Part shown: piece by piece, positions 1 through 10,206 of the stretch
Position numbering within the stretch: the stretch's first letter is position 1
How the letters are laid out: each line of letters begins with the position of its first letter
Source of the DNA: Methyloligella sp. GL2
Lineage (GTDB): Bacteria > Pseudomonadota > Alphaproteobacteria > Rhizobiales > Methyloligellaceae
NCBI RefSeq assembly: GCF_013341275.1
Contig: NZ_CP054476.1
Location: 1,935,501 to 1,999,500, forward strand
Direction: 5' to 3'
DNA: 64,000 nt
Position numbers and translations under genes: made by a program
Notes under the pieces: model-generated
Seen by the model: only the letters and a program-made list of their open reading frames with translations
What the model was told of the DNA's origin: nothing
The model's database searches: none

Positions 1-387
1 GCCGCGCGAGCCGGGCTTCAGGGCAAGCTCGGGCACCCGGGGCCAGCCGCCGCGGGCAACGATATTCTCGTATTGCTCGACGGTCTGACGGGTCAGCTCG
101 ATATTCTGCGAGGACAGGGTCGGGAAACCGGGGCGCGGGTTGGTGACCCATTGCGCCTTGAACGGATCGTTGCCGTCCTGATCGGTATCGCCGCGGCGGA
201 ACCAGCCCCAGCCGCGCCGCTGGCTGCTTTCCGCTGCCGGGCTGCCGCTGCTGCTGTCCTTATTGCCGAGGAATTTCTGCAGGCCGAGAAACTGGGCATG
301 GCCGGTCGTCGGCGTATAAGCACAGAGAACCGCGCCAGCCAATGAGGCGGCGATGAGGCGCGTTGTATTGCGCTGCCAAATTTGCAT
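1..387 (-). CDS. ldtP: L,D-transpeptidase (YcbB-like), N-terminal part, cut by the window edge
   Basis: Reading leftwards from an ATG at 387 gives 129 residues with no stop before the window ends, so this is the N-terminal part only. It starts with a signal-peptide-like segment (residues 1-31, ending near GHAQ), then a low-complexity Ser/Arg-rich linker, then a stretch around PGFPTLSSQNIELTRQ and RGGWPRVPELALKPGS. That stretch is typical of the domain preceding the catalytic YkuD region in rhizobial L,D-transpeptidases, which make 3-3 peptidoglycan cross-links in the periplasm. The catalytic Cys region lies outside the window. The gene directly upstream on the same strand is an LdtR-type MarR regulator, as expected for this enzyme. 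The family call rests on the N-terminal pattern and context. Confidence 0.7.
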   Translation of the reverse strand, partial: MQIWQRNTTRLIAASLAGAVLCAYTPTTGHAQFLGLQKFLGNKDSSSGSPAAESSQRRGWGWFRRGDTDQDGNDPFKAQWVTNPRPGFPTLSSQNIELTRQTVEQYENIVARGGWPRVPELALKPGSRG

Positions 388-658
388 TTACCGCTTCCCC
401 CGTATTGCGGCAACCGGGGTCCCTAATTCAAAGCATAGACCCGATGGGTGCGCCACACTAGTCCCTTCGGCGTTAATGAAAAGCCAACCGGCATGCCCAA
501 CCGGGAGACCTTACGCGGACGTATCCACGCAATAAGCTTCGGCCAACATGTTGACCGGATGCGATGACTTCAAGGCCTAGCGGGGGATTGGGGCGATTTT
601 TAGCGGAAACCGCGTCATTCGGGCACCAGAACGCCACTTTAGACGCCGAAAAACACCA

Positions 659-688
659 ATCGCCCGGACGGTTTCCCATCCGGGCGAT
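659..688 (-). terminator. Intrinsic terminator after ldtR
   Basis: A perfect 10-bp inverted repeat (ATCGCCCGGA at 659-668, TCCGGGCGAT at 679-688) with a 10-nt loop. On the minus strand it is followed by a T-rich run (TTGGTGTTTTT). It lies about 54 nt past the ldtR stop, so it probably ends that transcript and separates it from the ldtP promoter. The rest of the 388-741 gap shows no gene. Confidence 0.7.
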
Positions 689-741
689 CAAATCTCGTGG
701 TGAAGCTCTTCGCGAGTATTCCGGCGAAACGCCGCTCGTCC

Positions 742-1251
742 TTAGAGCTGGTAGCGGATCTGATCGGTCCAGAAGCGCTCCAGCCGGATCAGCGACTGGT
801 TCAGCACATCCAGATCGTCGCCGCCGATGCCGCCAACCTTCTGCAAGGACTTGAGCTGGCGGTCGTAGAGGTCGTTCACCACCTGAGAGACGGTGCGTCC
901 CTTCTCGGTCAGGCTGACCCGGACCGAACGGCGGTCGGTGGTCGAACGCTCATGGCGGATATATCCGGCTTCCACCAGCTTCTTCAGGTTATAGGAGACA
1001 TTGGAGCCGAGGTAATATCCGCGGCTCGTCAGCTCTCCTGCTGTCACTTCAGCATCGCCGATATTGTAAAGCAGCAATGCTTGGACGCCATTGACGTCGG
1101 AGCGACCCATACGGTCGAACTCATCCTTGATGACGTCGAGCAGAAGACGATGCAAACGCTCAACTAGTTTCAAGGAGATCAGGTAGCGTCCTTTAAGATC
1201 TTCTACCTCACCGGCGCTTTCATGCGCGCCCATATCCAGGGCTACATTCAT
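742..1251 (-). CDS. ldtR: MarR-family regulator, LdtR type
   Basis: A 169-residue protein with a MarR winged-helix fold. An N-terminal helical segment is followed by the DNA-binding region (residues about 60-115: EVTAGELTSRGYYLGSNVSY, then GYIRHERSTTDRRSVRVSLT, with the Asp-Arg-Arg-Ser wing loop) and a C-terminal dimerisation helix. Members of this group, characterised in Liberibacter as LdtR, control an adjacent L,D-transpeptidase gene and stress tolerance. The order here, with the transpeptidase next downstream on the same strand, fits. A GTG at 1254 immediately precedes the chosen ATG at 1251. The Shine-Dalgarno-like GGGTAGG is just upstream of both, so the exact start is uncertain by one codon. 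Confidence 0.8.
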   Translation of the reverse strand: MNVALDMGAHESAGEVEDLKGRYLISLKLVERLHRLLLDVIKDEFDRMGRSDVNGVQALLLYNIGDAEVTAGELTSRGYYLGSNVSYNLKKLVEAGYIRHERSTTDRRSVRVSLTEKGRTVSQVVNDLYDRQLKSLQKVGGIGGDDLDVLNQSLIRLERFWTDQIRYQL

Positions 1252-1321
1252 CACCTACCCTCAGTTGTTTTTGTTCCCCAACTTTATGGTGATGACTATA
1301 GGGGCGTTGCGCTAAAGACAG

Positions 1322-1340
1322 CTTAAGCAAGACGCTTAAG
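1322..1340. promoter_or_regulatory. Candidate operator palindrome upstream of ldtR
   Basis: An inverted repeat with 7-nt arms (CTTAAGC at 1322-1328, GCTTAAG at 1334-1340) separated by 5 nt, about 70 nt upstream of the ldtR start in an otherwise AT-richer intergenic stretch. MarR dimers usually bind short palindromes near their own promoter, so autoregulation is plausible. The assignment to LdtR is inference. No second copy was seen in the region upstream of ldtP. Confidence 0.35.
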
Positions 1341-1396
1341 ATTGCATGAAATACCATGTTTAACTTTTGGTGATTTCACCCGGAAATTGAAGCGTA

Positions 1397-2470
1397 TCAA
1401 AGGCCCGGCGTTAGCTCCTCCAAATGGAGCTCTTCGGGGGCCGGTTCGTCGAATAAAGAATCGATCGCCTTATCGTCGACATCGGCGAGGGTTTCGGGGT
1501 TCCATTTCGCAGGGCGCCCCTTGCCGTTGATGCGGGCATCGATGCCCTCGGCATAGTCGCGGCTGCGGATCACCTTCTGAACCAGGCGGTATTCCAGCTT
1601 CAGCGCCTCGTCGAGGCTGAGCGTCTTGCCGCGGCGCATCTGCTGCAAGGCGATCTTCAGCGAGGTGGGCGACTTCTTGCGCATTTCGGCGGCGGTTTCC
1701 TTGGCCCAGTCGGCGTAAGGCCCCTCCTCGGCGTCCAGCCGCTCCAGGATCTCTTCGACCGAGCCGAGACAGAAGATCTCGTTGATCAGCGGGCTGAGCC
1801 TTGCCAGCTCGCCCTCGCCTGGATCGCGGTGCAGCCCGTCGAGCAGCCGGTCGATGGGGTGATTATATTGCATGCCGTCGGCGATGACGTGGAAATGCGC
1901 TGCTGGGATGCAGTGGCTGACCAGCTCCAGCCGGTAGGCGTCGGCGCGGCTAAGGGTCTTGCCGGTCAGAGCCAGATAGACGCCGGTCTGGTGGCGCAGC
2001 CGCGGCAGGAAGTAGGTGCCGCCGCTATCGGGCACATGGCCGATGCCGACCTGCGGCATGCCGAGAGCATAGCCCTCGCCGGCGATGCAGTGGGTGCCGA
2101 GCAGGCTGATGCCGACCCCGCCGCCGAGGCAGAGCCCATTGATCAGCGGCACGTTGGGGCGGATGAATTTCTCCAGCACCCAGACATGCTCATAGGCCTT
2201 ACGGTAGAAGGCGGCGAGACTTTCGAAGTCGCCGGCCTGCAAAAGGCCATGAACCAGCTTCAGATTACCGCCGGCACAAAACACCTTGGGATGGGTGGAT
2301 TGGGTCACCACGCCGTAGATATGCGGCGCGGGCGTCCAGCGCTGGTAATGCTCGCTCAAGGCGTCGAACATTTCCGGCGTGAGGGCGTTGAGGGAGGCCG
2401 GGGAATCGAGCGTGATCATCCCGGCGCGATCGACTTCTTCGAAGGTGATGCCGAGGGTCTCGCTCACCAT
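1397..2470 (-). CDS. Enoyl-CoA hydratase/isomerase family; 3-hydroxyisobutyryl-CoA hydrolase-like
   Basis: A 357-residue crotonase-fold protein. The oxyanion-hole segments are visible (FCAGGNLKLV near residue 67 and LCLGGGVGISLLG near residue 113), followed by the ECH_2-type motif GHVPDSGGTYFLPRL. The length and long C-terminal extension match 3-hydroxyisobutyryl-CoA hydrolases (valine catabolism) rather than the roughly 260-residue hydratases. I chose the ATG at 2470 because AGAGGAT lies just upstream; the reading frame stays open to 2608, but that stretch has no family similarity. It is divergent from the extensin-like gene, with a shared 130-nt promoter region. Specificity for hydroxyisobutyryl-CoA is inferred; the catalytic Glu/Asp pair was not checked by alignment. 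Confidence 0.75.
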   Translation of the reverse strand: MVSETLGITFEEVDRAGMITLDSPASLNALTPEMFDALSEHYQRWTPAPHIYGVVTQSTHPKVFCAGGNLKLVHGLLQAGDFESLAAFYRKAYEHVWVLEKFIRPNVPLINGLCLGGGVGISLLGTHCIAGEGYALGMPQVGIGHVPDSGGTYFLPRLRHQTGVYLALTGKTLSRADAYRLELVSHCIPAAHFHVIADGMQYNHPIDRLLDGLHRDPGEGELARLSPLINEIFCLGSVEEILERLDAEEGPYADWAKETAAEMRKKSPTSLKIALQQMRRGKTLSLDEALKLEYRLVQKVIRSRDYAEGIDARINGKGRPAKWNPETLADVDDKAIDSLFDEPAPEELHLEELTPGL

Positions 2471-2600
2471 ATATCCTCTTGATCGGATGGTCGGCGTTTG
2501 GTTGGAAGGTTGGCGGGCAGCTAGCATTTCAGAGAAAAAACCACAAGAGCGACCGATCGCCGTGCTAGACGGGAGAGGATGATCGGGAGGGAATGAAGAG

Positions 2601-3635
2601 TTGCGCAAAGTTCAGCCGATTGCGGTCGCTGCTTTCCTGTTCGCTTTAAGCGCCAGCGCGTTCGCCGACGAGGTTCCGCCGCTTCCCGAGCGCAAACCGA
2701 CCGGAAATGCGTGGAGCGACCTGGTGGACAAGTTCAAAGCCGCGGTGCCGAAGCCCGATCCGGGACCGGTGCTGCCGGAGGATCGCCCGGCCGTCGCCTG
2801 GACCGACGAGGAGGTGAGCACCGCCAAGGCGGAATGCGATCAGCTGCTCTCTGAGTTCAAGATCGACTACGAGCCGCTTCCACCGATCCGCCAAGGGGCG
2901 TGCGGCACCCCTGCGCCGATCCTGGTGAAATCCATCGGCGACAATCCGAAGATCGACATCGTCCCGCCGGCGAAGCTGCAATGCAAAATGGCGGCGCATC
3001 TCAATAGCTGGTTCAGCGAGGTGGTGCAGCCCAAGGCGAAGAATCTGTTCGGTGCGCCGGTGGTCAAGGTGCGCAATGCCGCCGATTACGACTGCCGCAA
3101 CCGCTATGGCGCCAAGGTCGGCAAGCTGAGCGAGCATGCCAGGGCGGATGCGCTGGATATCTCCTCGTTCACGCTGGAGAGCGGCTCGACGGTGGCGCTG
3201 GCCAGCAATTGGCCGAAATTCGTCACGCCTACGACGCCGCCCTTGCCGGTGCGCAATCCGAAGCGCCTCGCCGACGAGGCAGCGGCCGCCAAGCAAGCGG
3301 CCGAACGGAAGGTGCAACTGGCGCGCGCCGAATCCTCGATGATGCGGCTGGTCGGCGACAGCATTCTCGAAGTGGTCAAGATGCCGGCACGGGCGGAAGC
3401 CGCCGAAGCGCCGGGAGGCGCTGCGTTGACGCCTGCCGTCGCCGACGGTTCGCTGAAGCCGACTTTGGCCGTGGCCGGTCCGCCGAGCGAAACCAGCAAG
3501 GGCCAGTTCATGCGGGCGATCCACAAGGGCGCCTGCGCCTATTTCGGCACCGTGCTGGGGCCGGAAGCCAATGCGGCGCATAAGAGCCATTTCCATCTCG
3601 ACGGCATCGACCGGGCCTCGAATTACTGCCAGTGA
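2601..3635 (+). CDS. Extensin-like C-terminal domain protein, secreted
   Basis: A 344-residue protein starting at TTG 2601 behind GGGAGGGA; an overlapping ATG at 2593 is in another frame and stops quickly. Residues 1-22 form a signal peptide (ASAFA/DE cleavage). A Pro-rich spacer follows, then an Extensin_C domain with CGTPAPILVKSIG, a paired-Cys core (QCKMAAHLN, DYDCRNRYG), SEHARADALDIS and the C-terminal HKSHFHLDGI. The domain is interrupted by an Ala/Lys-rich insert of about 70 residues (near 225-290). The H-D/H-H residues resemble LAS-type metal-binding sites of D,D-peptidase relatives. The function is unproven but is probably a periplasmic cell-wall role; proteins of this type are common in Hyphomicrobiales. 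Confidence 0.8.
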   Translation: MRKVQPIAVAAFLFALSASAFADEVPPLPERKPTGNAWSDLVDKFKAAVPKPDPGPVLPEDRPAVAWTDEEVSTAKAECDQLLSEFKIDYEPLPPIRQGACGTPAPILVKSIGDNPKIDIVPPAKLQCKMAAHLNSWFSEVVQPKAKNLFGAPVVKVRNAADYDCRNRYGAKVGKLSEHARADALDISSFTLESGSTVALASNWPKFVTPTTPPLPVRNPKRLADEAAAAKQAAERKVQLARAESSMMRLVGDSILEVVKMPARAEAAEAPGGAALTPAVADGSLKPTLAVAGPPSETSKGQFMRAIHKGACAYFGTVLGPEANAAHKSHFHLDGIDRASNYCQ

Positions 3636-3737
3636 CGCCAAGGACGTATTGCCGCTGGGCTTGGCAATGAGATGGCAATGAGGGCTCGCAAACCTTATTT
3701 CAGCCCTATCCTGGCGCTCCTGTGGCGCGGGTGATAA

Positions 3738-4856
<1,119 letters not shown>

Positions 4857-4905
4857 GCCCGGCGGTAATCCCAGCGCCCTGCCCGTCTCTCATCGCTCAG
4901 CTTGC

Positions 4906-5538
4906 CTAATCGGTGACCTTGACCGAGGAGAACACGATCTTCTCGCTCGCCTGCTTGTCGAAATTGTCGCCGCTGAGACCGAAGCGCCAGCCGCGGGCTG
5001 GCGGCTGGCCGCGCAGCTCGCGCAGTTCGTCACCGTTGACGAAGAAGCTGACATGGTTGCCGCTGGCCTTGACCCGGAGCTGATTGGTGCTGCCGGGCTG
5101 CACCTTGATGGCGTCGGATTTCATGTTCTGGACGATGACCTGCCAGCGGCCGTCCTGCCGCCGGGCGATCCAGTATTTGCCGTTATTGAGGATGCCGAAC
5201 TGAAAGAAGTTCGACGAATCTTCGCCCCAGAACAGGATGCCGGCGCCGAGGATGCCGTTCTCCTCCTTGGGCCAGACCGCATCGGCGCAGATATCGACAT
5301 TCTCCTCGACCGTGTGGCTGATATTGAGATTGGCCTGCATATCGTCGGGCTCGAGGGCGAAGGTGAAGTTGCCGTCGGCAATCTCGACCGCGTTGTTCAG
5401 CGCCCAGCCGCCGGCGTCGTCGTCGAAATCGTCGCTGAATTTGAGCTGTGTGCCTTCGCAGGCCTGCGCGGCGGGGGCGAGCCCCAGAGCGACAGCGGAA
5501 ACGAGAAATGCGAGCAGAGCGATGCGACGCGTGTTCAT
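4906..5538 (-). CDS. Secreted LamG/concanavalin-fold-like protein of unknown function
   Basis: A 210-residue protein with a clear signal peptide (residues 1-26, APAAQA/CE). The mature part is a beta-rich jelly-roll pattern: FSDDFDDDAGGW, GILFWGEDSSNFFQFGI, GKYWIARRQDGRWQV, NQLRVKASGNHVSFFVNGDEL and WRFGLSGDN. This resembles DUF1080/LamG-type carbohydrate-binding folds, in which the FxDDF start and NGxxV hairpin are typical. No catalytic residues can be assigned. The ATG at 5538 has GAGGGG upstream; a longer open frame to 5580 adds only residues without a signal sequence. It is probably periplasmic. It stands alone between hemB and an RDD gene. Confidence 0.6.
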   Translation of the reverse strand: MNTRRIALLAFLVSAVALGLAPAAQACEGTQLKFSDDFDDDAGGWALNNAVEIADGNFTFALEPDDMQANLNISHTVEENVDICADAVWPKEENGILGAGILFWGEDSSNFFQFGILNNGKYWIARRQDGRWQVIVQNMKSDAIKVQPGSTNQLRVKASGNHVSFFVNGDELRELRGQPPARGWRFGLSGDNFDKQASEKIVFSSVKVTD

Positions 5539-5785
5539 GGATGGCCCCTCTTCTCCAAGCGCGACAGCGTGACTTTGCAATCTCTAGCCGCTCCCCCTCT
5601 TTCCGGCAACCATACGTCGCAAATGTCCGGTAAAAACACGAGGCGTTTCATCGTTTATCCCCGTGGGTCCGCGCCGGGCTCGCCCGATGATTGCATTCGG
5701 GGCCGCAATGCCCATGTTGTAGCGTGAAGACGGGCCGCGGCTTTTATCGGCGGCGCATGGTCAGCACAGGCGAAACGAGAGGCAG

Positions 5786-6271
5786 ATGAGCGACACCAGC
5801 AACGCATCGGACGAGATGGGCACGCCGTTCAATCCGGCATTCGACGCCGCGACGCATCCGGAACTGTTCCAGGGTGTGCTGAGGCGGCGCATCGCAGCCT
5901 TCATTCTCGACGCGCTGATCATCACCCTGTTGTGGATTTTAGCTGTCGTCGTGGTGCTGGTGCTCGGCGTGCTGACCTTGGGGCTGGCCTGGCTGCTGAT
6001 CGGTGCGATCTTCCCGATCGTCGGTCTCGGCTACAACGCCATGACCGTCGGCGGGCCCAACCAGTCGACCATCGGCATGCGCCAGATGGGGCTCACGGTG
6101 AAGATGTGGCATGGCGGAACCGTCTCGCCGCTGATCGGGGCGTTCCATGCGCTGCTTTTCTGGCTGTCGCTGACCATCTTCTTCCCGATCCTGCTCTGGC
6201 CGATCATCGACCGGCAGAAGCGCTGCCTGCACGATATTTTCGCCGGTGTGGTGCTGGTTCGCGACCGTTAA
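5786..6271 (+). CDS. RDD family inner-membrane protein
   Basis: A 161-residue protein with an N-terminal cytoplasmic segment and about three to four hydrophobic helices (residues about 33-58, 62-85, 108-135). The RDD hallmarks are present: an Arg near the first helix (LRRRIAAFILDALI), Asp in that helix, and a late Asp (RQKRCLHDIFAGVVLV). The family is widespread and of unclear function; some members affect ion tolerance. Start ATG 5786 follows GAGAGG. It is probably transcribed alone, just upstream of bpt on the same strand. Confidence 0.75.
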   Translation: MSDTSNASDEMGTPFNPAFDAATHPELFQGVLRRRIAAFILDALIITLLWILAVVVVLVLGVLTLGLAWLLIGAIFPIVGLGYNAMTVGGPNQSTIGMRQMGLTVKMWHGGTVSPLIGAFHALLFWLSLTIFFPILLWPIIDRQKRCLHDIFAGVVLVRDR

Positions 6272-6387
6272 GCCGGTTTTAGGGGCCGCGCGCTTCAATT
6301 CTTGGCGGGCGCCGCATCGCCAATTGCTCTCAAGGCGGACTATCCACTAGACTGCGGCTAAGGTCGAATTTTCGGGGCGAGCCTTGC

Positions 6388-7200
6388 GTGACGGAGCATA
6401 AGAGCAACTTTCCGGAGTTCTATATCACGGCGCCGCAGCCGTGCCCGTATCTGGCTGGGCGCTTCGAGCGCAAGCTGTTCACCCATCTCACCCCCGACAA
6501 GCCCGACGTCCTTATCGACAATCTGCTGAAAGGCGGTTTCCGGCGCAGCCAGAACATCGCCTATATGCCGTATTGCGATTCCTGCGCGGCCTGCGTGCCG
6601 GTACGGATCCTGGTGGACGAATTCCAGCCCAGCCGTTCGCTGAAGCGCATCGCGCGGTCCAACCGCGATCTGATGATGTCGCGCTGCAATCCGGTGCCCA
6701 ATAGCGAGCAATATTCGCTGTTCCGCAGCTATATCGATTCCCGCCACGCGGACGGCGGCATGGCCGAGATGTCGGTGCTCGACTATTCGCTGATGGTCGA
6801 GGATAGCGTGGTGGACACCTTCCTCACCGAATACCGGGTGAAGCCCGATCCGGAAGGCGACGGTGAGACGCCGCTGGCCGCGGTGTGCCTCTGCGACCGG
6901 CTGAGCGACGGCATTTCCATGGTCTACAGCTTCTACGATCCGGAGCAGAACGCGCGCAGCCTCGGCACCTATATGATCCTGGAGCATGTGGAATACGCCA
7001 GGAGCCTCGGGCTGCCATACGTCTATCTCGGCTATTGGATCGAGGGCTCGCGCAAGATGCGCTACAAGAACCGCTTCCACCCGCAGGAGCATCTGACCTC
7101 CAAGGGCTGGGTGCGGTATGACGGCACCTCGCCGTGCGAGGAGAGCGGGCCTTGCGATGGACGGCCGCGCAAAGTCGCCCCCGCCATCACCGATTTCTAG
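6388..7200 (+). CDS. bpt: Aspartate/glutamate leucyltransferase (bacterial protein transferase)
   Basis: A 270-residue member of the ATE1/Bpt family, which adds Leu from Leu-tRNA to N-terminal Asp or Glu of proteins and so marks them for the ClpS/ClpAP N-degron route. The N-terminal half carries the conserved cysteine cluster (CPYL near residue 19, then CDSCAACVPVRI near residues 63-74). The C-terminal half is the GNAT-like part with SFYDPEQNARSLGTYMILEHV and YVYLGYWIEGSRKMRYK. The GTG start at 6388 has GGGGCGAG upstream. The length matches bacterial Bpt (about 240-270). It is convergent with parC, with a 25-nt gap. Confidence 0.9.
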   Translation: MTEHKSNFPEFYITAPQPCPYLAGRFERKLFTHLTPDKPDVLIDNLLKGGFRRSQNIAYMPYCDSCAACVPVRILVDEFQPSRSLKRIARSNRDLMMSRCNPVPNSEQYSLFRSYIDSRHADGGMAEMSVLDYSLMVEDSVVDTFLTEYRVKPDPEGDGETPLAAVCLCDRLSDGISMVYSFYDPEQNARSLGTYMILEHVEYARSLGLPYVYLGYWIEGSRKMRYKNRFHPQEHLTSKGWVRYDGTSPCEESGPCDGRPRKVAPAITDF

Positions 7201-7225
7201 AAAAGCCGCTTAAACGCCGATTCGC

Positions 7226-9481
7226 TCAGCCCTGGTTGTCGAAACGCGGGCCGAAGCTGTTCGACTTCGGGAAGCCGCGCGGTGCCATGCGGCCGGCCTG
7301 GGCGCGGTCGCCCCACCAATCGGCAAGCTCCTCGCCGGCCAAAGTGAAGGTGCGGCCTGCATTGCTGTAGGCAAGCCCCTCGGCTTTCGAGAAGGTCTTG
7401 GCATCGGCGATGCCGCCATCCTTATAGCGCTGCAGGCGGACGCCCTTGCCGCGGGGCATTTCGGGCAGGTCCTGCAGCGGGAACAGCAGCAGCTTGCGGT
7501 TCTCGCCCATCACCGCGACGCTGTCGCCGACCGCAGGCGCGCAAAGCGCCGCCTCGCCGGTGCCGACATTAATCACCTGCTTGCCCTTGCGGGTCATGGC
7601 AACGACGTCGGCCTCGGGCACCACGAAACCGTGGCCCGTGGCGGCGGCGACCAGAAGCTTGCGCTCCTTGTCGTGCACGAAAAGCTCCACCGCGTCGGCG
7701 GTGCCTTCGACATCGATCATCAGGCGGAAGGGTTCGCCATGGCCGCGTCCGCCGGGCAGCTTATTGGCGGGCAGCGCATAGAAGCGGCCATTGGTGGCGA
7801 ACAGCAGCAGCGTATCGGTGGTGTAGGCTTTGACCGCCCGCTTCAGCCGGTCGCCGTCCTTGAAGCTCAGGCTTTCGATGCCGTTCTGGTGGCCCTTGAT
7901 GGCGCGGATCCAGCCCTTCTCCGATAGGATGACGGTGACCGGCTCCTTCTCGATCATGGCTTGCGCCAGGTCGACTTCGGTTTCAGGCGCATCCTCGAAA
8001 TTGGAGCGGCGCCGGCCGAGCTCGGTATCGGGGCCGAAGGCCTTGCGCACCTCCCTGATCTCGCCGGAAATCTTCTTCCATTGCAGATCTTCGGATTCCA
8101 GCAGCGCTTTCAGCTCTTTGCGCTCGGCCGTCAGCGCCTCGTGCTCCCGGCGGAGTTCCATCTCCTCCAGCTTGCGCAAGGAGCGCAGCCGCATATTGAG
8201 GATCGCCTCGGCCTGCACCTCGGTCAGCTCGAAGGTTTGCATCAGGGCGGGCTTGGGCTCGTCCTCCTCGCGGATGATGCGGATCACCTCGTCGAGATTG
8301 AGGAAGACGATGATGTAGCCGTCGAGCACCTCCAGCCGGTGATCGATCTTGCCGAGACGGAAATTGGTGCGCCGGATCAGCACTTCGAGCCGGTGATCGA
8401 GCCATTCGCGCAACACCTGGCGCAGGCTCAGCACATTGGGGACGCGGCCGCGGCTCAGCACATTCATGTTGAGCGAGAGCCGCGATTCCAGCTCGGTCAC
8501 CTTGAACAGGGATTCCATCAGCACGACCGGATCGACGGTGCGGGTCTTGGGCTCCAGGATCAGGCGGATCTCTTCGGTGGATTCGTCGCGGATATCGCCG
8601 AGCAGCGGCAGCTTCTTCTGCAACAGAAGTTCGGCGATGCGCTCCACCAGGCGCGATTTCTGCACCTGATAGGGAATCTCGGTGATGACGATCTGATAGG
8701 CGCCGCGGCCGGTGTCTTCCTTCTCCCAGCGGGCGCGAACCCGGAAGGCGCCCTTCCCGGTCTTATAGGCCTCGACGATATTCTCGCGCGGCTCGACGAT
8801 GATACCGCCCGTCGGGAGGTCCGGCCCCGGCACCAGCTCCACCAGCTTCTCTGCCGTGGCATTGGGAAATTTGATCAGATGCAGCGCCGCATCGCAGAGC
8901 TCGGCGGCATTATGGGGCGGGATGCTGGTTGCCATGCCGACGGCAATGCCGGAGGAGCCATTGGCCAACAGGTTGGGGAAATTGCCGGGCAGCACGACCG
9001 GCTCGTGGTCCTCGCCGTCGTAAGTGGCGCGGAAGTCGATGGCGTCTTCGTCGATGCCTTCCAGCAGCAGAGCGGCGACCTCGGTCAGCCGCGCCTCGGT
9101 GTAGCGCATGGCGGCGGCGTTATCGCCGTCGACATTGCCGAAATTGCCCTGCCCGTCGACCAGCGGATAGCGTACCGCGAAATCCTGGGCGAGACGCACC
9201 AACGTGTCGTAGACGGCGCGGTCGCCATGGGGATGAAACTTGCCGATCACGTCGCCGACGACGCGAGCGCATTTCTTGAAGCCGCCTTGCGGGTCGAGCT
9301 TGAGCTGCCGCATGGCGAAGAGCAGCCGCCTATGCACCGGCTTCAGCCCATCGCGCACATCGGGCAGCGCCCGCTGGGTGATGGTCGACAGTGCATAGGC
9401 GAGATAGCGCTCTTCCAGCGCCTCGCGCAGATTGATCGGCTCGATCGGCCCCGAATCGGGGGGCGGTGCTGCTTTTCCCAT
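7226..9481 (-). CDS. parC: DNA topoisomerase IV subunit A
   Basis: A 751-residue type IIA topoisomerase subunit that decatenates daughter chromosomes with ParE. The catalytic Tyr is in [16 protein letters not shown] (about Y127). The GxPFN-like tower and coiled-coil gate regions follow, and the C-terminal beta-propeller repeats are shorter than in GyrA (for example [19 protein letters not shown] and [19 protein letters not shown]). The lack of a GyrA box and the length of about 750 point to ParC. At the quinolone-region position equivalent to E. coli Ser80 the sequence reads [10 protein letters not shown], that is Arg88. The ATG is at 9481. It is divergent from the GYF-TM2 gene. Confidence 0.93.
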   Translation of the reverse strand: MGKAAPPPDSGPIEPINLREALEERYLAYALSTITQRALPDVRDGLKPVHRRLLFAMRQLKLDPQGGFKKCARVVGDVIGKFHPHGDRAVYDTLVRLAQDFAVRYPLVDGQGNFGNVDGDNAAAMRYTEARLTEVAALLLEGIDEDAIDFRATYDGEDHEPVVLPGNFPNLLANGSSGIAVGMATSIPPHNAAELCDAALHLIKFPNATAEKLVELVPGPDLPTGGIIVEPRENIVEAYKTGKGAFRVRARWEKEDTGRGAYQIVITEIPYQVQKSRLVERIAELLLQKKLPLLGDIRDESTEEIRLILEPKTRTVDPVVLMESLFKVTELESRLSLNMNVLSRGRVPNVLSLRQVLREWLDHRLEVLIRRTNFRLGKIDHRLEVLDGYIIVFLNLDEVIRIIREEDEPKPALMQTFELTEVQAEAILNMRLRSLRKLEEMELRREHEALTAERKELKALLESEDLQWKKISGEIREVRKAFGPDTELGRRRSNFEDAPETEVDLAQAMIEKEPVTVILSEKGWIRAIKGHQNGIESLSFKDGDRLKRAVKAYTTDTLLLFATNGRFYALPANKLPGGRGHGEPFRLMIDVEGTADAVELFVHDKERKLLVAAATGHGFVVPEADVVAMTRKGKQVINVGTGEAALCAPAVGDSVAVMGENRKLLLFPLQDLPEMPRGKGVRLQRYKDGGIADAKTFSKAEGLAYSNAGRTFTLAGEELADWWGDRAQAGRMAPRGFPKSNSFGPRFDNQG

Positions 9482-9617
9482 GAGAGTCGGTTAGCGCATC
9501 GCTCCGGCGCACTCAAGGCGGGGCATCGCTGCAGGGGTTTTGCAGTTGCCTGACGCGGGTATTGTCATCACTATTGCAATCCTGAATAGCAATAAACATC
9601 TCGATCCGGGGGGGACG

Positions 9618-10205
9618 ATGAGTGATCAAGAATTCGGGAAGCGAAATCAGACGCCCGCAGTAAGGCCCAACCCGCCGCCGCCACATCCCTTGGATCGGCA
9701 ATGGTTCGTGCATTCCAATGGAGCTTCATCGGGGCCGTTTTCCGGCCATGAGATCAAGCAGATGAAGCAAGACGGCAGCTTATCGGCAAGTGACTATCTT
9801 TGCGCTGTCGGCGCGTCCCAATGGAGCCTCGCGAGCGAGGAGCCGGTCCTAGGCAAGCTTTTCGCACCGCCACCGCCGGATCCTGTCGCCCCGGTCTCTG
9901 GCAATAGCGGGACGGTGGTCCAAGTTACCAACACCGTACAGGCCGCGCCGGCAATCAATCCGGATGGTACGTTTGGTCCGAAATCGCCGGGCGTGGCCCT
10001 ACTGCTCTCGTTGCTGTTTTGCGGTGCCGGTCAGCTTTATAACGGTCAGGTCGGCAAAGGTATCTTGATGTTCGTCGGCTGCGTCTTGCTTTGGTTCGTG
10101 TTTATGGGATGGGCGATTTGGATATGGTCGGTAATCGATGCCTATACGACCGCCAAGCGGCTGAACCTTGCCTATCAGCAGCAAATGGCAATCAGGACCG
10201 TCTAG
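9618..10205 (+). CDS. GYF_2 domain plus TM2 domain membrane protein
   Basis: A 195-residue protein. After a Pro-rich leader, residues about 27-75 form a GYF_2 domain (QWFVHSNGASSGPFSGHEI, then SASDYLCAVGASQWSLAS), which in other proteins binds Pro-rich peptides. A linker leads to a TM2 domain (residues about 122-185) with two hydrophobic helices around LLSLLFCGAGQLYNGQVGKG and IWSVIDAYTTAKRLN. The ATG at 9618 directly follows a GGGGGGGAC ribosome-binding region; an open frame extends upstream to 9540 without one. It is followed after one nucleotide by a zinc-ribbon membrane protein, so the two are very likely co-translated. The cellular role is unknown. Confidence 0.75.
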   Translation: MSDQEFGKRNQTPAVRPNPPPPHPLDRQWFVHSNGASSGPFSGHEIKQMKQDGSLSASDYLCAVGASQWSLASEEPVLGKLFAPPPPDPVAPVSGNSGTVVQVTNTVQAAPAINPDGTFGPKSPGVALLLSLLFCGAGQLYNGQVGKGILMFVGCVLLWFVFMGWAIWIWSVIDAYTTAKRLNLAYQQQMAIRTV

Positions 10206-10206
10206 G

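Noticed and set aside
7961..9553. A 530-codon plus-strand open frame opposite parC
   Set aside because: It is an antisense shadow of a strongly conserved gene in GC-rich DNA, with no family features or ribosome-binding site.
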